Below, piece after piece: positions 1 through 7,758 of a DNA stretch of 13,569 bases; the first letter of the stretch is position 1, and the number at the start of each line of letters is the position of its first letter. The translations under genes were made by a program, and so were the position numbers. The stretch lies in the NCBI GenBank assembly GCA_903918555.1, contig CAIXEV010000418.1, positions 1-13,569 on the forward strand, read 5' to 3'. This stretch comes from an uncultured bacterium (GTDB lineage: Bacteria > Planctomycetota > Phycisphaerae > Phycisphaerales > SM1A02). Below the pieces are notes generated by a model that was given only the letters and a program-made list of their open reading frames with translations, had not been told where the DNA came from and made no database searches.

Positions 1-68
1 CATGGCAGCGCGATGGCGACACCTGCGCCACGCAGCACGGTCCGACGGTCGATGAGCGGTTCACGCAT
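1..68 (-). CDS. DUF1552 family protein, N-terminus only (runs off the window edge)
   Basis: Only the first 22 codons are inside the window. They read MREPLIDRRTVLRGAGVAIA followed by L and P. The twin-arginine pair followed by a short hydrophobic stretch (RRT-x-LRGAG-x-A-x-ALP) is the usual opening of DUF1552 proteins, a family of unknown function common in planctomycetes and normally encoded directly after a DUF1592 protein, as here. The arginine pair suggests Tat export (inference). The ATG at 68 lies 17 bp after the stop of the DUF1592 gene, with a GAGG ribosome-binding site at 81-78 giving about 9 nt of spacing. The body of the protein is not visible, so the family call rests on this N-terminus plus the gene order. 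Confidence 0.72.
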   Translation of the reverse strand, partial: MREPLIDRRTVLRGAGVAIALP

Positions 69-85
69 GGGGAGAGGCCTCGCGT

Positions 86-2416
86 TCAATCTACGGCAGG
101 ACGCGCCGAAGGCAACGGTGGACGCGCGGAATCGCGGATCTTCGTGCGAACACGGAACGCGTCAGCCGTCACGATTCCTTCGACCAGCGTGGCGAAGTCG
201 CCCTTGGCGGCGAGATCGGCGGCCAATCGGTCGACCAGCGCATCGTCGGCATCGGCCGTGCCGCGGCCGAGCGCGTAGACCAGGAGATGCCGCGCGAGCG
301 AGCGCTCGAAGCTCGTCGACGCCGCCAGCATCGCCTCGACCCCGCGCGCGCCGCGCAGCACGCTGCCGTCGGGCATCTCCGTCGCGTCGTCGATCGGAAG
401 CCCGTCGAACTCGCTGCGGAAGCGGCCGTCGGCGTCGAGCCGCTCGAACGCGAGGCCGATCGCGTCCATGCGCACATGGCACGACGCGCAGTCGGGGTTG
501 TTGCGGTGCTCGGCCATGAGTTCGCGCACCGAGAGTCCGTGCCGCGCGTCCTTCGTCTCCGGAAGCTGCGGCACGCCGGGCGGCGGAGGCGGCGGCGCCT
601 CGTCGAGCAGCGCCTCGAGCACCCACTTGCCGCGCTTCACGGGGCTCGTGCGCGTGGGATTGCTCGTGGCGACGAGCACGCTCGCGTGGCCGAGCACGCC
701 GCCCGCGCGCGCGGAGTCGATCGCGCGCGCCGCGACGCCGCTCTCCGCCGGCGGCTCCATCCCGTAGAGCCGCGCAAGCGCAGCGTCGACCTCGGTCTCG
801 CGCGCAGCGATGAGCGCGCGCACAGGCTGTTCGCCGCGCACCACCGAGTCGAAGAGCCGTTCCGTCTCGCGGCGCATCGACGCAAGAAGCGCCGCGTCGA
901 GCGACGGATACACCTTCGGATCCATCTGCCGCGTCTCGAGTCCATCGATCCCGAGCCACTGCGTCGCGAAGCGCTGCGAGAGGCTCGCCGCGCGCGAATC
1001 CTTCAGCATGCGGCGCGCGTGGCGCGCGACTCCCTCGGGCGTCGCAAGTTCACCGGCGGCCGCCGCGCGACGCAGTTCGGCGTCCGGCACGCTCGACCAA
1101 AGGAAGAACGACAGCCGCGACGCGACCTCGTAGCCGTCGAGCGCGCGCGTCGCCTCGCCATTCTTGCCCGGTTTCTCGGCGCGCAGGAGAAACCGCGGAT
1201 CGACGAGCAGCGCCGTGACCAGCACGCGCAGCCCATCGCGCCACTCGCGCTCGATGTCGCGGGCCGTGCTCCCCTTCTCGGGCCGAGACGCCTCGCGCGC
1301 GGTGCGCACCAGCGCCTCGCGCTCGGCGTCGCTCAGCGGCCGGCGAAAGAGCTGATCGCCGAACGCGACCGCCACGCGCCCGAGCCGCCGCGAGACAGGG
1401 CCTTCGCCCGCAACGCCATTCGCGCGATCGAGAAACGGCGTGCTCGCGGCCGCATCGAGCGGCCCTTCGACCCGGATCGCGCCGATCGCAAGATTGCGGT
1501 CGCGCCGCCGGGGATCCTCCGCCTTCGGGTCGTAGAAGTCGTTGAGAAACCGCGCGCCGATCCGACGCTCGCCGCCGGCGAGCGCCCCCTCCCAGACGAT
1601 CTTCTTCGGTTGAGCGAGCGACTCCGCGACCTCATGCTCGCCGACGGTCTCGCCGTCGACGAGCAGCGCAAGCCGCGCGGCGTCGTCGCCGGCCTGCTGC
1701 GCCGCGGCCTCGAGCGTGATGCGGTACCGCCCCGCGCGCTTCACCTCGAACGACGCGGTCAGCGCGCCCTGCGTCCACAACCACGCGAAGCCATCGCGCG
1801 TGTTCCCCTGTCCGCGCCGATCGAAACGCTCAGGCGTGATCGTGATCGGCGCAGCGGGCCCGGCGGGCGGCACGAGCGCGGCGGCGATCTCCTCGGCCGC
1901 GACGAAGTAGCGCTCGACGACAAGCGGCGGCAGCACCAGCGTGTCGGCGGTCGTGTCGAAGCCTTCGCCGATCTCGTCGCGCGGCAGCATGTCGCGCACA
2001 TCGATCTCCGCGCCCAGCGCATCGCGCACGGCGCCCGCATACTGAGCGCGGTTCAGACGCCGCACCGCCGCCACCTCGCGCGCGGTCGGCGGCACGAGCG
2101 CGTCGATCGTCGCGACCGCCGCGCGGTACTCCTCGAGCGACGGCCGCTCGGGCTCGTCCGCGGGCGGCATGTCGCGCTTCGCGAGCCGCCTGCGCAGCGC
2201 ACGCAGCACGCCTTCGTCGATCCTGCCCGACGCAAGGGGCCCCGCGAGCTCGAGGCCGCCCTTCGGCTTTGCGCCCTCGTGGCAGTCGACGCAGTGCGCC
2301 TCGAGCAGCGGCCTGATCGACGCCGGAATCGCGACTTCGTCGGCGGTCGACACCGCGCCCGCACTCGCGCCGAGTGCGGAGATCGCGGTCACCGCCAGCA
2401 GCCGCGTCCACAGCAT
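86..2416 (-). CDS. DUF1592 domain protein with planctomycete cytochrome-C-type CxxCH motifs
   Basis: A 776-aa exported protein of the large planctomycete PSCyt/DUF1587-DUF1595-DUF1592-DUF1588-DUF1585 family; its biochemical role is not established. A signal peptide covers about residues 1-25. A first CVDCH haem-type motif is at 42-46 in the N-terminal cytochrome-like domain. Family blocks follow in the expected order: DUF1587-like RRLNRAQYAGAVRDALG near 119-135, a beta-rich ligand-binding-like insert around 190-320, DUF1595-like FRRPLSDAER at 357-366, DUF1592 about 425-555, DUF1588 about 570-670 (TSNPTRTSPVKRGKW), and DUF1585 about 680-757. A second CASCH motif sits at 643-647. A proline run (residues 608-613) breaks the DUF1588 region. 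The ATG at 2416 is supported by a GAGG site overlapping the last codon of the upstream esterase gene, whose stop is only 3 bp away, so translation is probably coupled. Domain borders are estimates made by eye. Confidence 0.9.
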   Translation of the reverse strand: MLWTRLLAVTAISALGASAGAVSTADEVAIPASIRPLLEAHCVDCHEGAKPKGGLELAGPLASGRIDEGVLRALRRRLAKRDMPPADEPERPSLEEYRAAVATIDALVPPTAREVAAVRRLNRAQYAGAVRDALGAEIDVRDMLPRDEIGEGFDTTADTLVLPPLVVERYFVAAEEIAAALVPPAGPAAPITITPERFDRRGQGNTRDGFAWLWTQGALTASFEVKRAGRYRITLEAAAQQAGDDAARLALLVDGETVGEHEVAESLAQPKKIVWEGALAGGERRIGARFLNDFYDPKAEDPRRRDRNLAIGAIRVEGPLDAAASTPFLDRANGVAGEGPVSRRLGRVAVAFGDQLFRRPLSDAEREALVRTAREASRPEKGSTARDIEREWRDGLRVLVTALLVDPRFLLRAEKPGKNGEATRALDGYEVASRLSFFLWSSVPDAELRRAAAAGELATPEGVARHARRMLKDSRAASLSQRFATQWLGIDGLETRQMDPKVYPSLDAALLASMRRETERLFDSVVRGEQPVRALIAARETEVDAALARLYGMEPPAESGVAARAIDSARAGGVLGHASVLVATSNPTRTSPVKRGKWVLEALLDEAPPPPPPGVPQLPETKDARHGLSVRELMAEHRNNPDCASCHVRMDAIGLAFERLDADGRFRSEFDGLPIDDATEMPDGSVLRGARGVEAMLAASTSFERSLARHLLVYALGRGTADADDALVDRLAADLAAKGDFATLVEGIVTADAFRVRTKIRDSARPPLPSARPAVD

Positions 2417-2419
2417 GGG

Positions 2420-3919
2420 TTACCTCGCGGCCTGCGCGACCTTCGCGCGGAACGGCACCATCGGCAGCCCCGCAGCGTTCACGATGTTCGCGCGCTCGGG
2501 GTTGTTCTGCCACGCATAGGCGGCTTCGACAGGCTCGGCGACGCCGGGCGCCTCGAGCACGATCGACTCGCCGTCGATGGTCGCCTTCGCCCACACGAAC
2601 TTGCGATCGGCGCCGCAGAGCGCGAAGCCGCCCGGCTCGGCGCCAGTCGCACGCAGGCCCTTCGCGAACGCGAGGCTGAGACGCACGGTCGCGCCTGCGC
2701 CGCGCTGGGCCTTCGCGAGCTCGGGACCCTGCCACGCCACCGACGCCTCGCCGTACACGGTGCTGCGCGCCCACGACGCGAGCCGCTCGCCGACCTCGCG
2801 CTTGCGGCGCGGGTGGATGTCGCCCGCGTCGCCGAGGTCGATCGCGCTGATCATGCCGGCGTTGCCCGCCTCGCGCGCGCCGCGGAACTGCGCCTCGCGC
2901 AACAGCGCCCACGCGCCCTGCGCGGGCTCGCCTTCGAGAAACGGCTGGAACGCCGCGAGCTGCACCACGCCCCACGCCATGTCGGCGTTGCCCGACTTCT
3001 CGCGCCACGAGCGGATCAGGAGCGGCAGGAGCTTGCGGTACTTGTCAGGCTCGCCCGAGTTCGACTCGCCCTGGTACCAGATCGCGCCGCGCACGGGATA
3101 CGCGATCCACGGCGCCATCATCGCGTTGTAGATCGCGGCGGGCTCGTGCGGCTCGGTGCCGGGCGCCTTGCCGTCCGCAGCCGGATCGGCCCCGAACTTC
3201 GCGATCCTCGCGGCAAGCGCATCCGCCACGGGCTTGAAGTCCGACTTCGCCATCGCGTCGAGCGGAATCCACGGCTCGATGCGCGTTCCGCCCCACGAGA
3301 TGTCGACGAGGCCGATCGGCACCTCGAGGTCGAACGCGCGCGCGAGATCGACGCCGAACCACCAGCCGACCGCTGTGAAACCGCCGACGGTCTCGGGCGA
3401 CGCGAGGCGCCATGCGCCATCGACCTTCGCGGCCGGCTTGTTCGCGGTGACATGCGGCGCCTTGTACGAGCGGATCGGCATCTTCGCGGCCATCGACTTC
3501 GCGCGGTCGGCCTCGTTCGCGCCGTCGACCGACCACTCCATGTTCGACTGGCCCGAGCAGAACCACACTTCGCCGACGAGGATGTCCTTCGCGCTGGCTT
3601 GACCGCTCTTGCCTTCGACGACGAGATCGCGTGCCTCGAGCGACGCCGGCATCGGCGCAAGCGCCAACGCGAAGCGCCCGTCGGCGCCGGCCTGGCCCGA
3701 GACGCGCGCGGCGCCGAAAGTCAGGACGAGCGCCTCGTTCGGCTCGGCGCGGCCCGTGACGCGGATCTCGCGCTCGCGCTGCAGCACCGCGTGATCCTGG
3801 AACGGCGTGTCGAGCGACACCTCGGCCAGCGCGGTGGATGGAGCTGCGGCAAGGAGAAGTGCGAGGCAGGATGCGCGGTCAAGCGCACGACGGGAACGGA
3901 GGCGCGTCATGCGCGCCAT
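2420..3919 (-). CDS. secreted sialate O-acetylesterase (SASA/SGNH-type esterase)
   Basis: A 499-aa protein of the sialate O-acetylesterase family, which removes O-acetyl groups from sialic acids or related sugars; the true substrate here is unknown. A signal peptide occupies about residues 1-32 (cleavage after ALA, before EVSLD), so the enzyme is periplasmic or secreted. The SGNH nucleophile block is GEVWFCSGQSNMEW, with Ser125 in GQSNM. A second block WYQGESN is at 281-287, and the C-terminal catalytic Asp/His motif DIHP is at 367-370. The frame is open further upstream to a TTG at 3946, but that extension would put nine extra residues before the signal peptide, so the ATG at 3919 is preferred; an ATG at 3910 is also possible. 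It lies 30 bp after the metal ATPase stop and 3 bp before the DUF1592 gene. Linkage to a DUF1592/DUF1552 pair suggests a role in handling extracellular glycans (inference). Confidence 0.9.
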   Translation of the reverse strand: MARMTRLRSRRALDRASCLALLLAAAPSTALAEVSLDTPFQDHAVLQREREIRVTGRAEPNEALVLTFGAARVSGQAGADGRFALALAPMPASLEARDLVVEGKSGQASAKDILVGEVWFCSGQSNMEWSVDGANEADRAKSMAAKMPIRSYKAPHVTANKPAAKVDGAWRLASPETVGGFTAVGWWFGVDLARAFDLEVPIGLVDISWGGTRIEPWIPLDAMAKSDFKPVADALAARIAKFGADPAADGKAPGTEPHEPAAIYNAMMAPWIAYPVRGAIWYQGESNSGEPDKYRKLLPLLIRSWREKSGNADMAWGVVQLAAFQPFLEGEPAQGAWALLREAQFRGAREAGNAGMISAIDLGDAGDIHPRRKREVGERLASWARSTVYGEASVAWQGPELAKAQRGAGATVRLSLAFAKGLRATGAEPGGFALCGADRKFVWAKATIDGESIVLEAPGVAEPVEAAYAWQNNPERANIVNAAGLPMVPFRAKVAQAAR

Positions 3920-3949
3920 CGTGACGCGCGGGCGCACGCGATGCAAGCG

Positions 3950-5935
3950 TCATGCTCCCCGAACGCGATCTTTCCGCGCAAATCGATCGCGCCGCGACAG
4001 AAGCCGCAGGCCGTGCAGCGCGACGAGCACCGTGCTTCCCTCGTGGCAGATCACCGCGACGGTCAGCGGCACTATTCCGAAGAGCGTCAGCGGAATGAGC
4101 ACCGCGACCACGCCCATCGAGAAGATCACATTCTGCCGGATCATCGTTCGCGTGGCGCGACCGAGCTCGATCGCGAACGGAAGCCGCGTGAGATCGTCGG
4201 CCATGAGCGCCACATCCGCGGCCTCGAGCGCGACATCGGTGCCGCCGTGACCCATCGCGATGCCGACCGTCGCGGCAGCGAGCGCGGGCGCGTCGTTCAC
4301 GCCGTCGCCCACCATCGCGGCCGCGCCGTGCGATGCGACGAGCGCGCGGATCTCGTCGATCTTCTGCTCGGGCATCAGGCCGGCCTTCACGGTGGTGACG
4401 CCGACATCGGCGCCGACCTTCGCGCCGGTCGCGGCGTTGTCGCCGGTCAGCATCACGACCTCGCAGCCGAGCTCGCGCAGCGCGCGAATCGCGTCGGCCG
4501 CCTCGGTGCGCGGGCGGTCGCTCACGCCGATCGCGCCGAGCGTGCGCGCGCCGTGCACCACCGACATCGCGGTCATCGCCTGCGCCTCGATCGCGCGCGC
4601 GAGCACCTCGGCCTGCGGATCCGCGACAAGCGCGTTGTTCTCGAAGAGCCGCGCGCGCCCGACGCCCGCGCGCACGCCGTCGACCACGCCCTCGACGCCC
4701 TTTCCCTTCACCGCGATCGCGTCGGCGACGGGCGGCACCACGATCCCGCGCGCGGTCGCAGCGTCGACCACGGCCTTCGCGATCGGATGGCTCGACGACT
4801 GCTCGACCGCCGCCGCGACGCGCAGCAGTTCGTTCTCGTCGACGCCCGGCAGCGGCGAAAGCGCCGAAAGCTCGGGCTTTCCGCGCGTGATCGTGCCGGT
4901 CTTGTCCATCGCGACCACGCGCACCGTGCCGAGCGCCTCGAGGTGCATGCCGCCCTTCACGAGGACGCCCCCGCGCGCCGCGCGCGCGAGGCCCGCGAGC
5001 ACCGCGGCCGGCGTCGAGATCGCAAGCGCGCACGGCGACGCGCCGATCAGCATGCTCATCGCGCGCAGGAACGCCTCGCTCCACGAGAGCCAGCCCGCAA
5101 GCGGCGGCACGAAGATCGCAAGCACCGTGACGACGAGCACGCACGGCACATAGATGCGCGTGAAGCGCTCCGCCGCGCGCTCGGCGAGCGACTTCGTCGC
5201 CTGCGCGTCCGCGACGAGCCGGATCATGCGCGCGACGAGCGTGTCGGACGCAGGCTTCGCGACGCGCACGAGAAGCGCGCCATCGCCATTGAGCGAGCCC
5301 GCGAACACGGCGCCGCCGGGCTCCTTGTCGACCGGCATGCTCTCGCCCGTGATCGGGCTCTGGTCGACGCCCGAACGGCCCTCGCGCACCTCGCCGTCGG
5401 CGGCGATGCGCTCGCCGGGCCTCACGACGATCAGGTCGCCGACCGAAAGCGCCTCGACCTCGACCTCGCGCTCGACTCCATCGGCGCCGCGCACGCGCGC
5501 GCGCTTCGGCGCGAGCTTCGCAAGCGCGCTCACCGCGCTCTTCGCCCGCGACAACGCGAGGTACTCGAGCCCGTGGCCAAGCGAGAAGAGGAAGAGAAGC
5601 AGCGCGCCCTCGGCGAATTCGCCGACGAGCGCAGCGCCGATCGCACCGACCACCATCAGGAAGTCGATGTCGAGACGCCCGCGAAGCAGCTGGCGGAATC
5701 CGTCGCGCGTCGCCTCCCAGCCGCCCGCGGCGTAGGCGACGGCGTAGAGCGCGTACGCGGCGACCGTCCACTCGGCGTTCGCGCAGAGGTATCCGCCGAG
5801 GAGCGCGGATCCCGCGATCGCGGGCCACACGAGCTGGGAGTACGCGCCAAGCGCGCGGAACGGCGCCCAGACAGGCGGGTCGCCCGCGGCGCCGGCCGCC
5901 GATGCGTGGTCATGATCGTCGCCGCGTCCGTGCAC
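3950..5935 (-). CDS. P1B-type heavy-metal ATPase, P1B-4 subgroup (Co/Fe/Zn-type exporter)
   Basis: A 661-aa inner-membrane ATP-driven metal transporter. P-type ATPase landmarks are all present: TGES at 196-199 (actuator), DKTGT at 344-348 with the phosphorylated Asp344, SSHP at 381-384 (P1B nucleotide-binding His), GKGVEG at 411-416, LTGDN at 496-500 and GDGVND at 543-548. The transmembrane metal site is SPC (300-302), not the CPC of Cu or Zn/Cd pumps, and the last membrane segment carries HEGST (631-635). Together these define the P1B-4 group, whose characterised members move Co2+, Fe2+ or Zn2+. There is no N-terminal heavy-metal-associated domain; only a short His/Asp-rich tail (HGRGDDHDH) precedes the first membrane segment. 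The start is GTG at 5935, because an in-frame stop occurs just upstream and the next ATG lies in a membrane helix. It heads the esterase/DUF1592/DUF1552 run. Metal specificity cannot be fixed from sequence. Confidence 0.93.
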   Translation of the reverse strand: MHGRGDDHDHASAAGAAGDPPVWAPFRALGAYSQLVWPAIAGSALLGGYLCANAEWTVAAYALYAVAYAAGGWEATRDGFRQLLRGRLDIDFLMVVGAIGAALVGEFAEGALLLFLFSLGHGLEYLALSRAKSAVSALAKLAPKRARVRGADGVEREVEVEALSVGDLIVVRPGERIAADGEVREGRSGVDQSPITGESMPVDKEPGGAVFAGSLNGDGALLVRVAKPASDTLVARMIRLVADAQATKSLAERAAERFTRIYVPCVLVVTVLAIFVPPLAGWLSWSEAFLRAMSMLIGASPCALAISTPAAVLAGLARAARGGVLVKGGMHLEALGTVRVVAMDKTGTITRGKPELSALSPLPGVDENELLRVAAAVEQSSSHPIAKAVVDAATARGIVVPPVADAIAVKGKGVEGVVDGVRAGVGRARLFENNALVADPQAEVLARAIEAQAMTAMSVVHGARTLGAIGVSDRPRTEAADAIRALRELGCEVVMLTGDNAATGAKVGADVGVTTVKAGLMPEQKIDEIRALVASHGAAAMVGDGVNDAPALAAATVGIAMGHGGTDVALEAADVALMADDLTRLPFAIELGRATRTMIRQNVIFSMGVVAVLIPLTLFGIVPLTVAVICHEGSTVLVALHGLRLLSRRDRFARKDRVRGA

Positions 5936-5974
5936 GGCGACAGGCTATCGCATGCGCCGCGCGCGTGAACCCCG

Positions 5975-6011
5975 AAAAACAGCGCCGCCCGGCGAGTTCA
6001 CCGGGCGGCGC
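5975..6011 (-). terminator. intrinsic terminator of the porin gene
   Basis: A perfect 11-bp inverted repeat pairs 5982-5992 (GCGCCGCCCGG) with 6001-6011 (CCGGGCGGCGC) across an 8-nt loop. Read on the minus strand, the stem is followed after two bases by TTTTT (5979-5975). This is a textbook Rho-independent terminator about 90 nt beyond the porin stop codon. It insulates the porin from the metal ATPase, whose GTG begins 40 bp further on. A promoter for the ATPase run would have to lie between here and the GTG, or the run depends on read-through; I could not identify a convincing one. Confidence 0.9.
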
Positions 6012-6055
6012 GCGGTCTGTGCGTGGATGACGCTGTCAGGAGAGTTCACGCGAGG

Positions 6056-6090
6056 CGGCCGGAGTCGGTCGGCCGTGCGCCCTCGCGCAC
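6056..6090 (-). other. hairpins in the porin 3' untranslated region
   Basis: Just downstream of the porin stop there is a perfect 6-bp hairpin with a 4-nt loop (GTGCGC at 6075-6080, GCGCAC at 6085-6090). Next to it is a 6-bp CGGCCG/CGGCCG hairpin (6056-6061 with 6070-6075, loop of 8), sharing one base with the first. Neither is followed by a U tract, so they are unlikely to terminate on their own. Stabilisation of the mRNA 3' end is a possible role (inference). Confidence 0.45.
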
Positions 6091-6100
6091 ACGGGATTCC

Positions 6101-7672
6101 TCAGAACAGCAGCTGCAGCTGGGTTCGCACGACCCACTGGCCGTCGTTGGTGAAGCCATTGCCCGCCGTCGACGAGCCGTCCTGGAGCCAGTCGGCGCCG
6201 GAGCTGTTGAAGTCGCCGATCGGCGTGAAGGCGTAGCCGAAGTCGCTCGTCCACTTGATGTCCTTGTTGCCGCCGACGAAGTAGTTGAGGCCGAGGGTGA
6301 CGATGCTGTTCGACTGGAGGTCGATGCCCGTATCCGCGACGCGGAACTTGTCGGTGTCGGTGTCGCCCAGCTCGTAGCGTGCGTAGAGCTCGACCTCGTT
6401 GGTGATGAAGTAGCCGCCCTGCACGACCGCGCCCCACTGGCCCATGCTGTCGCTGGTGCCGCCGCCACGGGTGGCGACATTGCCTGCGAGCTGGACATCG
6501 CGGTAGACGCCGTAGGCGAAGAACGAGGCGCCACCGAAATTCATGGTGAAGTCCGCGGTCACGCCCCACATCGAGTCGGTCGTCGACGCGGTCTGGGTGC
6601 CTTCGGTCGTCGGACGCAGGCTCTGGCCCATGCCGCCGAGGCCGATCATCCAGCCCATCTCTTCGCCGCGGTAGCTGTTGAAGTCGCGCATCGACTTCCA
6701 GTTGCCGGCGCCGAGGTACTCGAGCCGGCCGGCGAACGCCCAGTTGGTCGCGTTGGTGCTGAACGGCGTGGTGTAGCCGCCCGCGTAGCCGCCGGCAGCC
6801 GAGGTGACGGAGGTCGGCACGCTCGTCGCGTTCGCGCGGAGGCCGTCGCCGTAGAAGGCAAGCGCCTTCCACTGCTCGCCGGCGCGGCCGCCGAACTCAG
6901 CCTGGATGCCCTGGCCGAACTTCGTCGAGAACACATCGCTCACGAGCGAGCGCTCGACCGCGAGCTGCGCGCTGCTCGAGACGAGCTCCTCGCGGAGGAA
7001 CGGGGTCTTGAACTGACCCGCGCGCACCATGATGCCGTTGCCGAAATCCTTCTGGATCCAGATGTTCTCGACCGAGCCGACGATGTTGCCGCTCGTGAAG
7101 GTCTGCGAACCCGACGAGACAGAGCCCGGGGTGCGGTTCATCACCAGCTGAACCTCGTAGCTCCAGCTCGGGTCGACCACGAAGCCCGTGAACGCCAGCT
7201 TGGTGCGGCGGTTCTCGAAGCCCCAGACATCTTCCTTGAACGCGGGCGAGGGCGAGGTGATGCCCTGGTTGTCGCGGTGGTTGAACGCCCAGCGGAACTG
7301 GATCTGGCCCTTGATGTTCAGCTTGAAGTCGCCGCTCGGGGAGGCGAGGAAGAAGCCGCCCTGGTCCTTGTTCCAGCCCGCGGTCGCGCCCGAGCCCTGG
7401 AGGCTGTCGCGCGTGCCCGCGTCGGCGAGGACATCGCTCACGATCGAGCGGATCTCGTCGGCGCGCTGCTCGGTGAGCCACTGCTCGCCGTTGGCGCCCT
7501 GCTCGAGCTTGGTGACCTTGGCGGCGAGCGCATCGTTCGCGGCCTTCAGTTCGGCGATCTGCTTCGCCATGTCCGAGCTGGCGTCCGCCGCAGCGAATGC
7601 GCCGCCCGCGATCGAGAGCGTGGTCGCGCCGGCGATCCAGGCCCCGATCGATCGTGTGCAAGTCATGTTCAT
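6101..7672 (-). CDS. outer-membrane porin, phosphate-selective porin O/P-like
   Basis: A 523-aa beta-barrel outer-membrane protein. A signal peptide covers about residues 1-27 (cleavage at AFA/AAD). A heptad-rich stretch at about 34-58 (DMAKQIAELKAANDALAAKV) predicts a short coiled coil, as in trimeric porins. The segment EQRADEIRSIVSDVLADAGT follows, then a barrel from about residue 106 opening with GGFFLASPSGDFKLNIKGQI. The rest alternates aromatic-bounded beta strands, and the protein ends in Phe (QLQLLF), the usual outer-membrane assembly signal. Similar proteins annotated as phosphate-selective porin O and P are abundant in planctomycetes; the solute carried is unknown, and phosphate is not implied. 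The ATG at 7672 is backed by AGGAG at 7686-7682 with 9 nt spacing; a second in-frame ATG is at 7666. The gene is monocistronic by its terminator, divergent from a lipoprotein gene, and preceded by a structured leader that may hide the ribosome-binding site. Confidence 0.85.
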   Translation of the reverse strand: MNMTCTRSIGAWIAGATTLSIAGGAFAAADASSDMAKQIAELKAANDALAAKVTKLEQGANGEQWLTEQRADEIRSIVSDVLADAGTRDSLQGSGATAGWNKDQGGFFLASPSGDFKLNIKGQIQFRWAFNHRDNQGITSPSPAFKEDVWGFENRRTKLAFTGFVVDPSWSYEVQLVMNRTPGSVSSGSQTFTSGNIVGSVENIWIQKDFGNGIMVRAGQFKTPFLREELVSSSAQLAVERSLVSDVFSTKFGQGIQAEFGGRAGEQWKALAFYGDGLRANATSVPTSVTSAAGGYAGGYTTPFSTNATNWAFAGRLEYLGAGNWKSMRDFNSYRGEEMGWMIGLGGMGQSLRPTTEGTQTASTTDSMWGVTADFTMNFGGASFFAYGVYRDVQLAGNVATRGGGTSDSMGQWGAVVQGGYFITNEVELYARYELGDTDTDKFRVADTGIDLQSNSIVTLGLNYFVGGNKDIKWTSDFGYAFTPIGDFNSSGADWLQDGSSTAGNGFTNDGQWVVRTQLQLLF

Positions 7673-7677
7673 CGTGT

Positions 7678-7758
7678 CGTGCTCCTAGAGAAGTTTGCTT
7701 GGTCGCCGGAGGGTTCCGGCGCACGCGTTGTCCGCGAGGCGAGCAAACTAGAAGCACG
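7678..7758 (-). promoter_or_regulatory. structured 5' leader of the porin mRNA, sequestering the ribosome-binding site
   Basis: Read as minus-strand RNA, this 81-nt segment folds on itself almost completely. An outer helix pairs CGUGCUUCU (7758-7750) with AGGAGCACG (7686-7678): nine pairs, one of them G-U. It continues, after a 5-nt UCUCU bulge on the 3' side, into an 8-bp perfect helix AGUUUGCU/AGCAAACU (7749-7742 with 7699-7692). Inside are two hairpins: CGCG-N5-CGCG (7736-7724) and CGCCGG-N6-CCGGCG (7721-7704), making a three-way junction. The 3' strand of the outer helix contains AGGAG, the porin ribosome-binding site, so the folded form should block translation. I do not recognise a known riboswitch class. 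The pairing was found by eye; no energy calculation was done. Confidence 0.55.

Noticed and set aside
3920..3946. Extension of the esterase to a TTG start at 3946
   Set aside because: It would add nine residues in front of a good signal peptide. The ATG at 3919 gives a normal export signal, and the extended start has no better ribosome-binding site.
5945..5953. ATG-CGA-TAG mini frame just before the ATPase GTG
   Set aside because: Two codons only, without a recognisable ribosome-binding site; chance occurrence is the simpler explanation, although it does fix the ATPase start as no earlier than 5935.
287..5968. An 1893-codon open frame on the plus strand
   Set aside because: It runs antisense to three well-identified genes (DUF1592, esterase, P1B ATPase), is extremely Arg/Ala/His-rich and shows no domain. 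It is the usual reverse-frame shadow in very high-GC DNA.
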